Assembly (NCBI GenBank): GCA_963978545.1 | Contig: OZ021732.1 | Coordinates: 67,160,328-67,224,327, forward strand | DNA: 64,000 nt | Reading direction: 5' to 3' | Source of the DNA: Linyphia triangularis | Taxonomy: Eukaryota; Arthropoda; Arachnida; Araneae; Linyphiidae | Part shown: one piece after another, positions 25,272-37,300 of the stretch | Numbering within the stretch: the first letter of the stretch is position 1 | Layout: each line of letters begins with the position of its first letter | Position numbers and translations under genes: made by a program | Notes under the pieces: model-generated | Seen by the model: only the letters and a program-made list of their open reading frames with translations | What the model was told of the DNA's origin: nothing | Database searches by the model: none

Positions 25272-25690
25272 TACAAATGACAGATACAACACCTAGGCAC
25301 TAGTAGTCACTTTTGCCTAGTGGTTAGAGCGCCTGTCATCTGATCTAGAAGTCCCGGGTTCGACTCCCGTTAGCGCACACCGCTACGTGGTGTCCCGAAT
25401 ATTCGAACACATCAGTGGCACCATCTACTGCACGACCTCCCCACTACCACCTCAGCATCTCTGGCGACTCACTGCCACACAGAAAGGTACCTCTGATGAC
25501 TCACTGCCACACTCGACTCAAACGCAAGCAACTCAACGTTCACCCCTTCGCAACTCACTGGGAAGGGGCTATGTCGCGGTCTCGTGTACAAATGACAGAT
25601 ACAACACCTAGGCACTAGTGATCACTTTGCCTAGTGGTTAGCGCGCCTGTCTTCTGATCTAGGAGTCCCGTGTACGACTCCCCATTAACG
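25272..25690 (+). repeat. Partial tandem pair of tRNA-derived repeats
   Basis: A block that starts GTACAAATGACAGATACAAC and continues into GCCTAGTGGTTAG..GCGCCTGT occurs at about 25270 and again at about 25585, a period of 315 bp. Each holds a tRNA-like head. The first has an intact B box GGTTCGACTCC; the second has GTGTACGACTCC and is damaged. The spacer carries GGTGTCCCGAATATTCGAAC and repeated ACTCACTGCCACAC. This is best read as two SINE heads in tandem, the second truncated at the window-right side. Confidence 0.6.
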
Positions 25691-26088
25691 TACACCGTTA
25701 CACATTTATAATAAATGAAGTACTATATAACATCATTTATAGAGTTCTACTTGACATTATTAATTGCAATAATTTGGCAAAATGTAATAGAAATATTTTT
25801 CTTCCATTTCACTCAACTTCACGTTATTAATGAGTAAAAATAAACCTTGTTGAATAACCTTATAAAATGTATTTTTTATTTTTATCTTTACCAAAAAATA
25901 AGTAAATTTTATTCGAAATTAAAACTTCTCGCAAGACTAGTAGTGTGCGTAAGGTATGTATTTGATAAAAGAGGGCTCATTTTTCAGATATTAAAATTTA
26001 GATGTTTTGATATTTTCTGTAAGACTTTCAATTCATATGACGTACAATACACACTTTATGTAAATGACGTTTAATGGGCATATAATGG
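25691..26088. other. No gene recognised
   Basis: AT-rich DNA between the tRNA-derived tandem and the second copy of the repeat found at the start of the window. No feature is supported. Confidence 0.4.
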
Positions 26089-26294
26089 TTTTTGAGGCGT
26101 TACCTGACGTACTTAAAATGTCACCTACTGTAACACATCAGAGTTATCTATTAATTGGAAGAATAAGTAATTATTGTCAGTTTCTTCCTGAGAATATAGT
26201 GTGTGCTTACCAGGTGACTGAATTTAAAAACTTACGACAATCGACTTAACGATTTATACAATTAAATGTACTGATTTGAAATTGAACGAAAATT

Positions 26295-26702
26295 GAGAAC
26301 TAGAAATGGAAAACGACCGAAGTCCAAAAAAGTAAATATTTCAGGTTGGTTGTTTTCAGATTATCTGGCGCCGTCAGCAACACGAGGGCTATGATGCGCC
26401 AAAAAATTCGTCATTTGACAAGCCAACATACATTTACAAACACCTATGCCTTAAACGGGACTCAAACCCGCAACCTCTCGGTCTAGTATTTTTTTTTTTT
26501 TTTTAGGAGAACCGAAAAATGATCGCATCTGGTACTTAATCAATAAGTACATACTTCAGATTGAATTTGAACTTTTGCTAAGGGAGTTCGCACTTTGAGC
26601 GTTCTCCACTTCGTTTAGCGTGGCCTTTAGGACATTTTTCCGTAAAAAAAAAAAGATTTTCTATTTTTTTGGTACTTAGGTCGTTTTCAATTTTTAGTCC
26701 TC
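26295..26702. mobile_element. MITE with AATT target duplication, carrying a SINE
   Basis: The ends GAGAACTAGAAATGGAAAAC and, inverted, GAGGACTAAAAATTGAAAAC form imperfect inverted repeats of about 37 bp. Both flanks are AATT (26291-26294 and 26703-26706). The homologous site near 150-156 has a single AATT and no insert, so the boundaries are set by an empty site. Inside is a truncated minus-strand family A SINE (26344-26490). Without it the MITE would be about 260 bp. Confidence 0.75.
26344..26490 (-). repeat. tRNA-derived SINE (family A), truncated
   Basis: This reads GGTTGGTTGTTTTCAG, then AGATTATCTGGCGCCGTCAG and GGGACTCAAACCCGC on the plus strand, the reverse of 18951-19130. It stops shortly past the B box, so the A-box part of the tRNA-like head is missing. 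Confidence 0.75.
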
Positions 26703-27345
26703 AATTATTCATTCACTGTAGAGAATTTGTGGATATTGATACTTGTGCAACAGTACGGGGTACGGGAGATATGTTTATATTTAATTTCATTTAGAAGCTG
26801 TCATTGACGATATCAACTTAAATGTTCCTGCAAAAAAAGGATATATTTACACCAATTTAAAATTGCCGACCGCCAACTTGGGCTGAATTGTGATCAGGAT
26901 TTTTTAATACTATTGATGATATTAATTATTTATATCTTTTTCTATTCAATATGTTTTAAAACATCCATCACTTTGGTTCTTTTAAAGGAATTGATGAAAT
27001 TTTGGAAATTTGTTGTATGCCGTATTTCTTTTCTAAAAACTTTGACGGGATGAGATAATGATTGATTGATTTGTGTTCGCAAAATTCCTATTATATTTGT
27101 GTATGCAGTCCATCAATGTATACGGGAAAATAATAGACTTCTAGTGTAAAAATGCCAATTTGTGAAACTCGGGTCGGTATTTTTAATATTTTTTGTTTTT
27201 ATCTATATTTTTTTTATTCAATTCGATTTTATTGTGGATCAACTTTATAAAAGGGCTCGATAAAATTTCGAAAATTTGCCGACTGTTCAACTTTCTAAAA
27301 CTTTGGGGGGGTGAGACGCCCCCTTCGCGTCGTCCCTGGCTACAC

Positions 27346-27945
27346 GAAAACCTTAATGGTAGGTCCCATGGCCACAACTAACCCGCACACCAAATTTGAA
27401 CATCGTAGGTCAATTTGTTCCGGAGTTATGCTGACCACGTACACACAGACAGATATATCTTCTAGATCACTTTTTTGAAATCAAGATGTTCCAAAACGTA
27501 AAAAAAAAGCACACACAAAAAAAACAAAATCGATTTTTTTTTTTTTTTTTTTTTTTTGACCGAATGCTATACTTTCATTACGCTTTGTAAACAGATGGGT
27601 AATTGAAAGTAATAATTGATGTTGGAAGTTTTCAGTTTCGGGGCAGTGAACTTATTTTTGTTTTACTAAGATAATTCCTTCCATTACAGTCAACTTGGAA
27701 AATATAGCTTGTGAAAATCATTTATCCTCCAATATACTTCGCTAAAGAAGCTTAATAAAAATAGTTAGAAAATAAAGTATTTATCAACCAGTGAAATAAA
27801 AGCAGGCGATGAAAAAAACCTGCCTAATTTCAAGCCTAAGAATGTAGTAATCTGTTAGGGTGTGTCTTTTTAAAACAAATCTAGTTTTATTCCAATCTTT
27901 TGATTTAATTTTTTTACACTTGATCATCATAACGAGAGAAAAAAG
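27346..27945. other. No gene recognised
   Basis: AT-rich DNA with a T-run of about 21 near 27536. A phrase at 27360-27450 (GGTCAATTTGTTCCGGAGTT, ACACACAGACAG) resembles Helitron-like repeat interiors, but the ends are not visible. Confidence 0.4.
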
Positions 27946-27959
27946 ATCATTGTCACGAG

Positions 27960-28143
27960 GTTGGTTGGTTGGTTTGTACGCTCAAAGACCCATTTTTATG
28001 TATAATAACGGCTAATCAGGCTGGGACTTGCAGCTTAACGTGGATTCCGAATCAAAACGAACATCCATGGCTAACTCGAGATTTGAACCTGTCACCTTTG
28101 GCATACAAGGCCAGAGCGCTAACCCCACAGCCACCAGATGGGC
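27960..28143 (-). repeat. tRNA-derived SINE (family B), complete
   Basis: The body is flanked by a 14-bp duplication ATCATTGTCAYGAG (27946-27959 and 28144-28157, one mismatch). On the minus strand it has a tRNA-like head with GGGGTTAGCGCTCTGG and the B-box-like GGTTCAAATCTC, and ends in AACCAACCAACC. The GGTT-type tail is shared with family A, but the body differs. Confidence 0.8.
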
Positions 28144-28157
28144 ATCATTGTCATGAG

Positions 28158-28995
28158 ATTAAAAATAAAAAAAAAACTTATCACCCAGTCTCACCATTAA
28201 AGGGGTAACTTAAATTCCACTGCGCCAATTTTTTTTCTATAGGCATCTTGATTAATCCAGATTATCGGGAACCCAATTTTGTTCTGATATTTAGTGGTTA
28301 AGGTGATGAAACCGAGGACTGGGGATGAAAGAAAACATGCTTTTCACTTGCAATCACAACTAATTGATTTAGGCAACACCAGGCCACAGATATTTCAATT
28401 CGAGTAATGCCAGGCAATTCACTGAATTGTCAATATTTTCAAAAACCATTTTTGTTTATAGTATTTGTAATATTCACTTACACACACAAACATGTTAAAA
28501 TTGTAACTCTTCAATTTTGATTACTTTGCAGCAATAATAAGATAAAGAATTTTGTTAAAATCCTTGTTGCCATGTTTCATGGACACTATTTACTTGTATA
28601 TTAAATTTTAACATTGTGGCTTGATATGCAGTTTAATAAGGCAAATAAATTGATGTATTTAGCATCTGAAATGTGATATTTTGCATACACTATCATGACA
28701 GCATAGTTTTTTTTTTCTATCTAACCTATTTATTTCTATCTACTTCTTTATCTATATGATCTTAGATGAGAAATTTCAGAATCTGCTCAGGTACCAACTT
28801 TTTTATGGTAGTCATTCTATACATGCTTTTTTCACCCTTGAAGTATGAAAAATATATATATTATATTCGTTGATTTGAGAGGTAGTGAAAAAATTTTAAC
28901 GTATAATTTTCATTGAGGAAATATCACTAATGTATATATAATGTTGTACTCTGCTATTTTGTAAATAATGTTATTGATAAAAATCAGGTAGATTA
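28158..28995. other. No gene recognised
   Basis: AT-rich DNA downstream of the ENY2-like gene on its strand. No exon, repeat end or RNA gene is supported. Confidence 0.4.
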
Positions 28996-28996
28996 A

Positions 28997-29008
28997 TGAA
29001 TTTTATTT
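28997..29008 (-). terminator. Candidate polyadenylation signal
   Basis: On the minus strand AATAAATAAAAT follows the alternative terminal exon by about 90 bases. In so AT-rich a region AATAAA is common by chance, so its support comes only from position. Confidence 0.35.
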
Positions 29009-29095
29009 ATTTTTTTAAAAAAACTTAAAATAAAATTTAAAATTACAAATGAAAATTGAAATATTTTTACAATAATGAGTCATGAAAATCCCACT

Positions 29096-29148
29096 TTAGT
29101 CTTCTTTCTCAACAATACTTTGTACAGTCGGCAAAAACGTTTCAGCAG
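29096..29148 (-). CDS. ENY2: Alternative terminal exon of ENY2-like gene
   Basis: Acceptor TGCAATTTCAG precedes a short frame that, joined directly to exon 6, reads SAETFLPTVQSIVEKED then TAA, in the correct phase. About 90-100 bases downstream the minus strand has AAATAAATAAA, a candidate polyadenylation signal near 29000. Skipping exon 7 would give a 247-residue product with this end. With exon 7 included, this segment would be 3' UTR. Confidence 0.5.
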
Positions 29149-29799
29149 CTGAAATTGCATGTCAAAGGTTATAAAATAGGGTTTTTTAAATACAACAAAA
29201 CTTTTACTCTAGCCTAAATTAAATTCCTCAGGATCTTCTAAAAGAAATAATGATTATGTTAAAAAAAATTCATAATGAAAAAATAATACTATTTGTTGTG
29301 CAAAGGCTTTCAATACCTTATAATAGGAAGACTTATATGAACTGAAACGCACAATTCTAATAACTTGGAAAGCATTTCAATTGTTTTAAAATTATTTAAT
29401 CCTGTAATCAAAAACTATTTTTTTACTGATAAAATTCATCAATCAATCTAACCAAACTGACTATTTAATGATCAAAATTATCTACTCAATTTAATAACTT
29501 TAAAAATTCAAAATATAGGTTTCAGTTTTAGAAACAGCTTGCTTAAATTTGAACACAAAATCGACTGAAGCATTGCTATACTCAAAAATCACAAATCAAA
29601 ATTTATGTGTTTAGCCAACCACACACCAATTTAGCAAACACTGTTTTTAACATCATCCAATAAAATGTATCCCCTTTCACTGTTTCGCTCATTTGTATAA
29701 TGCAGATGTGTAAGATTCAGGCTTTAAAAATGCAAAATTTTTAAATGCAGCAAAATAATTTTTATCTCAATATTCTCTTTTTTTTTTTTTTTCTTCTTC

Positions 29800-31290
29800 T
29801 TTTTTTTTTTTGCCGTTTACAATATTAGGTCAAAGAAGTACATTGACTACAAGGATTGTTATATAAAAAGTGGAGAAAAAGCAAAAATTTTGAAAACATT
29901 GGTGATCTTGTTTATGCTTGTTATTAAAGAAATATCTTTAAACTTTTACTTTAGAGATATATTATGATCTTAATACAAAATTTTGTACAGAACAGCAGTG
30001 GCGATGGTACTTATGTAGGTCAGGTTGGAACTGTGATAATAATAAAGAGTTAGTTAACGAAAAATAAAATAGCAAAATGTATACTTAATGATAGCTTTAA
30101 TAACGAAAACACTTATTAATATTCAGGCATGTAAGTGAACCTTAAGAAAAGAGATGGAAAAAAATCAACCTACAAGCAATCCCAAAATAAAGTTACAATA
30201 TTTTCAAATTAAAAAAAAGTGGAGAGAAAAAAAAAGTTGAAAATTGTTAATTGATATGTACAATCAACCAAAAAAAGTATGTATTAAGCAATAAAATTGT
30301 CAACTAATTGTTCACAAAAATATTATAAATTAAAAAAAATAAAAAAATAATAATAAATAAAATAGCTTGCACATTTGATATCTGAATAAGCAAAGCAATG
30401 CATTTACAAGGTACACCTGTCGACTGATCAAAAAACATCCTAATGTTACAATTGGAATCAGACAAAACTATATGAAATCTTTTACCAACAGCTTATCTAC
30501 AAAATTTGAAGAGCAAATAACTGGACTTTTTTTCATTAAAATTGAAAAAGATTTTACAAGTTAGTTTATGAAACCTTTAGACCAGATATTGTACCTTAAA
30601 ATTTTGTTAACCCTGCAGGAGAAGCGTCGTTAATTGATGGCAAAGAATGCTTTGGACCTACGTTTGAAAGATCTAACACATCCATCACAGGAATAATTGA
30701 CTTATATTACTGGTGTTATACTCTACAAAAAAAAGCATTAAGTGTATATGGCACAGAGACAGGCTGAAAATGAAGCATTAAGTGTGTGACAGAAGACAGG
30801 TCCTCTTAAGACACTAGTGTCTTAAGACAAGTGATCATATTGTAGCTGAAGGTTATTAATGAAAAAAAGATTTACACTTAGACTTAGTTGAAGATATATA
30901 CTTAGAAAAAAGATATTCACTTAGTTAGAGGGGAAGATAATGTATTATTAAGAGCACAAATCAAATCTTAATGAATTAATATCTGAACATGGGCCTTTAT
31001 ATTTTTAGGATAAACAGCACTCTTTGGTGCAACGAAGTGACAAAATTGTATAATAGATCTATTATCTTACATAAGTATACGTAAGATAAATTGTGTGATT
31101 AGATGCTTAGAAAAGAGGTTAATCATATTATGAAGGATTTTCAAAGGCTACGAGGCAAAGACAAAACATTATTTTGTTACCTATTTCATCTTGATAGAGT
31201 TTCAGAAAAATTTCGAAGAACATAGTGGTCTAATTATGAAACATATTGAATATCAAGTAGAAATAAATTGCAAAGTAATTATTTTTATCC
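29800..31290. other. ENY2-like intron sequence, nothing else recognised
   Basis: AT-rich DNA between the cassette exon and the alternative terminal exon. A CT/T-rich tract lies at 29775-29810. A local duplication CTTAAGACACTAGTGTCTTAAGAC at 30815 onward forms a palindrome. No coding exon with splice support was found. Confidence 0.4.
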
Positions 31291-31293
31291 TAC

Positions 31294-31384
31294 CTGAAGT
31301 TGATTTTCATATTCTCAATCGAGGAAAAATACATCTATGATGTAAGACTGAGATCAGAATCCTCTTCATCTGAATACAGAACAG
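31294..31384 (-). CDS. ENY2: ENY2-like exon 7 (cassette with stop)
   Basis: Acceptor GTCTGATTTCAG and a possible donor ACTTCAG/GTAGGA bound 91 nt. In phase with exon 6 it gives SVLYSDEEDSDLSLTS and then TAG at 31337-31335. The acidic Ser-rich end resembles a casein kinase 2-type tail. If the donor is used, this is an internal stop-containing cassette; otherwise it is a terminal exon. Confidence 0.6.
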
Positions 31385-34300
31385 CTGAAATCAGACATGG
31401 TTTTGTAAGAGCAACATAAAAAAAAAATTAAGTAAAGAATAAAACTCATATTTCAGTATAAAAATGTATCTCACCTCACTGTTAGTAAACGTAAAGTGTT
31501 TTAGAGTAATTTATAATTACAAAAGCAATCCATTGACGAAATTGAAGATTTTCTAATGTTATAAACCAAGGTCAGGCATAAAAACTTTTTCTTTTTTGGA
31601 AAAAAATTGGTTAATAAGTTTCTTAATACAACTTAACTTTTAAATAATTTTACAAACGGCACTGCATTACAAAAAAAAAAAAAAAAAAAAAAAAAAAACT
31701 TGCAAATATTTTTCTGCTCATCAGTAAATGTTTCTATGTGACAAAATATGTGTTTTGTAATAATATTGAAAATGTTATAAATGTATTCAATAAACTGCTG
31801 CAAATAATTTGAAATAACATTCCCACCAAAGAAATCAGAGCCAATTAGCTAAAATGAGCCCTATTGAATGGCTTTATCAAAGTGATTTTAAAGATGCAAT
31901 GTATTAACACTAACATTATGTTATTTTAATTAAGAAAAAAAAAAAATGTGTATCATTTTAGATACAAAAACAAGCACTGCATTTTCAATGCATCAAAAAG
32001 AAATAAAACTATGTTTATTACATATCACAGAAATTAGTCCAGATTAAATAAATGTTTAGATTAAAAATTTTAAGAGTTCTTTTTTTTTCAAAAGTCCAAT
32101 TAGTAGGACACAACTACTTATGTTGAAAATTTCAGAGCTGTAGCCTTAACAGAAATCGTTTTGTAACAGAACTGTTATTTAAAAAGAACTAAAAATTTTA
32201 AATTCTGTTTTTCAAAAGTCCAATTAGAAGACCAAAACTTTAATTATAAAGACTCTTTTCTCCATAAATTACAAAGCAGTAATTTGTGAGGTAAGTGGAA
32301 GGAGAGGCACTGCCCAACCCTCTTTTTAGTTTTAAGTGGTCATAAAATTGAAATAAGTGACCACCGAAAGTGAGAAAGAGTTTGTGCTCTTAGCTATCCA
32401 AGCGTTACTTCTGGTAAGCAGTGGTTTTTACTTTTTCATTTAAATAAGTTATATGTGATGTACATTAAAAAAAGGTATTATGGGAAAAAGAAAGGAATGC
32501 ATAATTTTCATCTACAAGAATTTTACATTAACTTTTACCAATGAATTAATACTAAAATATATCAAAATATAAAACAAATCAAAGTCTGTACTTAAGAATT
32601 ACTTACAAGTAGAATAACCAGGTAATTCTGATTCATACAGTTCTTGGATCTTGTCTAGTATTTCATCTGCTAGGCTCGCAGGAACTAATTCTGAAAGTAA
32701 ATATATTTATTTATCATTAATTAATCAACAAAATATTTGCTTTCTATTTAAATTCAAGAGAATCTCTCTATATATAAAAATAAAATTTTGGTCATTTAAG
32801 CTCTAATGACGTCAAAACTGCTCGGTGGTTTCTTGTTTTGAATATGTATAATAAAAAAATTCCATAGGGTTGTCTGGTGCAATCACCGGGCCGGTCAGTG
32901 TCTGCAAAAAATGGTCCGGTATGGAAGTTCGTTCTTTTTTTCAATATAAGTAATCGTATTTTTTTTTTTTTTTTAACCCGTTGCATTTGAATCCTAATTG
33001 TTTTCATCAATCGCTCCCTTTTTCGATTAGTCGGGGAGATAAGGTATTCTAAGAAAAGTATGGGGTATTGTTGACAATTGTGGAGAAGCGGCCAATGACT
33101 GCTACTTAACGCCCGAGGTGAGGAAAGGACCAAGGAGATCTGAGGACCACCCGCATGGTCCAGACGTGGATGGGCTATTAACTCATTATTATAATGGCCC
33201 GCTAAGATCGTTGGCGACAGAGTATATAGTGTTCGGACATCTTAAAAAGCAGAAATTTTAAGTAAAGTTTCTCAGGGGGTCAATTTTTCGAGGCGGCAAA
33301 GACTCTAGCTCTAATTACATCACCAGTCGAACGAAATTGACAAATGATGGAACACAAGTCACAACACCAAAAAAAGAGTGACCGTTGTTTTGTTAGAGGC
33401 CATTTCCATTTCACAAATTGGTATGGTTCCATACGAAGTTAAGCTGGCAGCAATTACATACTATAGTCAATACCAAACGAAAATGTTGCAGCTGATTACA
33501 TAAAACTTCAAATATACATTTCAAGTAAGTGCCATTATTTTAAATTATTTATATATAATGGTTCTTAATTCTTAAAAACTTGAAATGAATTAATCTAATT
33601 CATATGTAAAATTATGTTTAGTAGAGAAAAGATTTTTATTTAAATTTTATCTCTCCGTATATATATAAAATTCAACGTTTATCTATGTTTATTTACGCTT
33701 ATAACTCCAGATTAACTGAACCAATTTGGATCACGTTTGTGTCGATTAATAACTTTTTGATACGAATATAAACACATATTTAACATTGCATTGTGCTAGT
33801 GATCTACCTGGCATTGTGGGTTTAGAGTACAATTCGAAATCTAAGCTTTTTATATGGGTTTTTTTTCGAAATCAGAAAAATTAAATTTTCTGTATTACAC
33901 ATTTTCCATTCATAGTTATTTTTTGAAGTCCGTATAATCTTTTTTTTAAAAACTGTAGTATTATTGATTAAGATGTTATTGAGAGGGATTCAATTGTAAA
34001 TAAAAATTATTAAACAATTTTTTATAAATAATAAGAGATACATCTCTTATTATAATCATAATTATACGATTTTATGTAGATAATTTGATTCACTCCACAG
34101 ACAAGGGGTAATTATTTTATTTTGTGTTGTAATGCAATTTCATTTTGTCTAAAATTATTTAAATAGAATAGAATGACAATTGGGTATGTGCCAAACAATC
34201 TTCAATTATGACCTGTTTAAAAATAATTATTAAAAAAAGAAATTAAGTAGTGGTAAATTTAAAAAAGGATAAAATCTTAATAGAAATTCATGAATTTAAC

Positions 34301-37300
34301 CAATAACACGTTAAAATATATTTCGTAGAAATCAAAGTTATCTGTTGAAGAAATTAGAAAGTTAAGATATGTTTGCTAAAAACCTAACTGAAATGTCAGA
34401 GCATTAAAACTTGATAAACCTATTTATATATGCAAGTTCCTCAATTTATGTATACGCTTAATTATAACAGTATTGTCACGAATTTGTGCATCTTATGATC
34501 CATCACATATTTTTCTATATCTGAACTCTGCTCTTCTTCTTTCCTTCCCCGTTCTCCTCAATATTTTTTAATAATTTACGCCTAACTTTACGCCATCACA
34601 TAATTTTTCAAAGTCCCCAGTTTTCGATTAATTTGTGATGTTTATCTATAAGGGATATGTTCTTTGGATCAACGGATAAAACTATTGACAAATCATAAAG
34701 TAGCAATCGACACTACTGAGATTAATAATCATTTAAACAAAACTTTAGAAGTTTTATCTACGTGTGCAGATACAGAACCAAACAGCAATGATATTTGTTC
34801 AAATGACAAAGATCTCTAGCATTACAACTCTTTACATATTTTGTACCTTTTAAAGTTAAGTATATAGTATAATTTCGAATGTCATTTTCTAATAAACATT
34901 TTTTATAAACCTAAGCATTCTTTATTTTGCAATTTAGATATTGTTTTATTTTGTAACAAACTATCAATAGTTTATTACACCAAGTTCACTCAAAGGGGAT
35001 ATAAGGATTAAAAACAGAAAAAAATTTAGTTAATTAAACTAATTATTAAAACAATTCCATTATAAAAATGTATAAAAATGTTTATATAATCATCGAAATT
35101 AATTATTCATTATAAATATTTCAATAATAAAATTTATTAGTTATTCAAAATATTTCATTATTAAAATTAATTAATTAGTGGAATTTTACTAACAAAAGTA
35201 ATTAAAATTTGATAAATGATTATAATTAAAATTTGGGCCGGCATAAATCTAAAATCACCGGGCCGGTTTTATGTCCCAGTACGCCCCTGAGTCTGAGTTG
35301 TATTTTATGAATTTTGCAGTTGGGCACACAACATCCACAAAAATTAAGGACTTTTAAGGACCTAAAAGCATTTTCAAGGACTTTTAAGCACCTCTAAGTA
35401 CTTTCACCTTGAAAACGAGTTCAAAAATATTGTTGTTGTTGTTGTTTCTAATCTCCCTTTTGTCTGACGAAGTCAGACAATATCAGTGAAGCCATTGACA
35501 TTAATGAAGTCTGACACTAGTTGTGGACAGTTATAAATGTCCTCCCAGTCTAGTCCAAGGCAGTCCAAAATGTGCTGAGGTGATGACTGTTCTTTTTGGC
35601 ATTTAGGGCAAAGAGAAAAATTTTTGCTTCCCCCGGAATATGTTAGGCCTTTAAGGTGACCACTAGCAAGTCGGGACAGACGGGTATTGGTGTGCCTATC
35701 ACAAGGAAGAGATAGGGAGTGTCCTGGCTTTTTGGCTTTATACCATTCGTGAGATGGAGGTATATGCCATTTCGCTTTATTTTGAGCAATTTTCTTTGAG
35801 TATAACTCTTGATATGTGAGTTCTTGAGTAGAGAGGACAGGGTGTTCTAGTCCCTCCTTAGCAAAAGTGTCAGCCAATTCATTTCCGTGGATGTCTACAT
35901 GTGACGGGATCCACTGAAAGTGCACTTTGTGCAGTCGGGATATGCTCTTGACTTTGCGTATTATGGATAGACTGGTTTTGTCTCCCACGAGGGCCCAGTT
36001 TTTAAGGTGTTGAATGGAACTTCGGCTATCGGATAGAATCCATAAGTCTCCGTAGTTGACCTCGCCAAAGATAGTCTCTAAACCCAGGTCAATTGCTATT
36101 AATTCGTTTCGAAAGACAGAGCAGAAATCTGGATTACGTTGTTTAATAGAATGTTTCTCTACGGGCGTTTCTATATAAATTCCACTGCCTGCCTGTATAT
36201 CTATTTTGCTGCCATCTGTATAGATTTTGATGTCAATTGAAGGAATTTGATTAATAATTTCCAATGCCAATTGCCTAAGAAATTCAAACAACATTCATTC
36301 TTATTAAGTGTGGTGGGAAGGCAATCAATAAAATCAACATTGGAGAGTCCATCGTAAGTGTTCAAATTAGTATTAAGACAGTGGGGCTCTACATTATCTG
36401 CCATCAAAAATATTAAGCACCTTTAATGACTTTCAATGACCGTGGGAACCCTGATATGTGAAATGAACGATATTTTTATAAGATACTGGGGTCCTGATAA
36501 GACTAGGCTAAACCAGGTAGTAAACTACTAAATTATACAAGATATTAAATTTCAAAAATAGTTTAAAATAATTATGTTCAGTGTTGAAATTTACACAAAT
36601 ATTTATTTGTAATAAATTAAGACTACTTTAACTCATGAGTTAAGAGAGTTTTAGCAGATTTTTTTTTATTGAGGTATAAACCTAACATATTTATTCGTAA
36701 AAGAGAATAATATTTTGTTTAAAACAATAATTGCTAAAGTATTGCGAAAATAAAATGTTACCAAACTTATAATGCTAATCTACTTTCGATTACAATATCA
36801 AAAACAAAAAATTATTCATAAAATCAATTAATTTAGGCATTCAAGTATTTTATTATTTAATGCTCAACTCTCTATTTTTAGACTTGATGCCAAATTATGA
36901 GTAAAACTCTGCTTGGGAAGGTAAAATTTTAAGTCTATTCATAACAATAGTATTGTCACAATTTATCTTTTATATGTTCCCAGGCAGGCAAAAAAGTAAT
37001 TAAAAGTTACTGAAAAGTAAGAAGATTAGCTTCTAATCTATTCATAGCAATTATGATAAAAAAGCAATGTAGTACTATAACGTTGTAACGAATAACAATA
37101 TATCACATTACAGGGAAAGAATGCACAACTTCAATAAAAGAATTCTTTATTTTCAGGTTAAAAAAAAAACAAAAAAACATGAATTACACATTTTTACATT
37201 AAATAAACACTTTGTCAAGAGAGTTTACAATCTTAACTAAGCAACAAAAAATATTTTACTTATAATTATAAGAAACTACTTTATTTCACTTACCCTTGCC

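Larger units (their letters stand above)
26089..27345. repeat. Degenerate transposon segment, copy 2 of 2
   Basis: This is colinear with 1-840 and ends in the same GTCGTCCCTGG-type terminus after a G-run. It is longer because a 408-bp MITE (26295-26702) has inserted. Point differences and small indels separate the two copies, so both are old. Confidence 0.55.

Noticed and set aside
25310..25380. A functional tRNA gene with intact B box
   Set aside because: The acceptor stem does not pair and the module sits in a tandem repeat, so a tRNA-derived repeat is the better reading.
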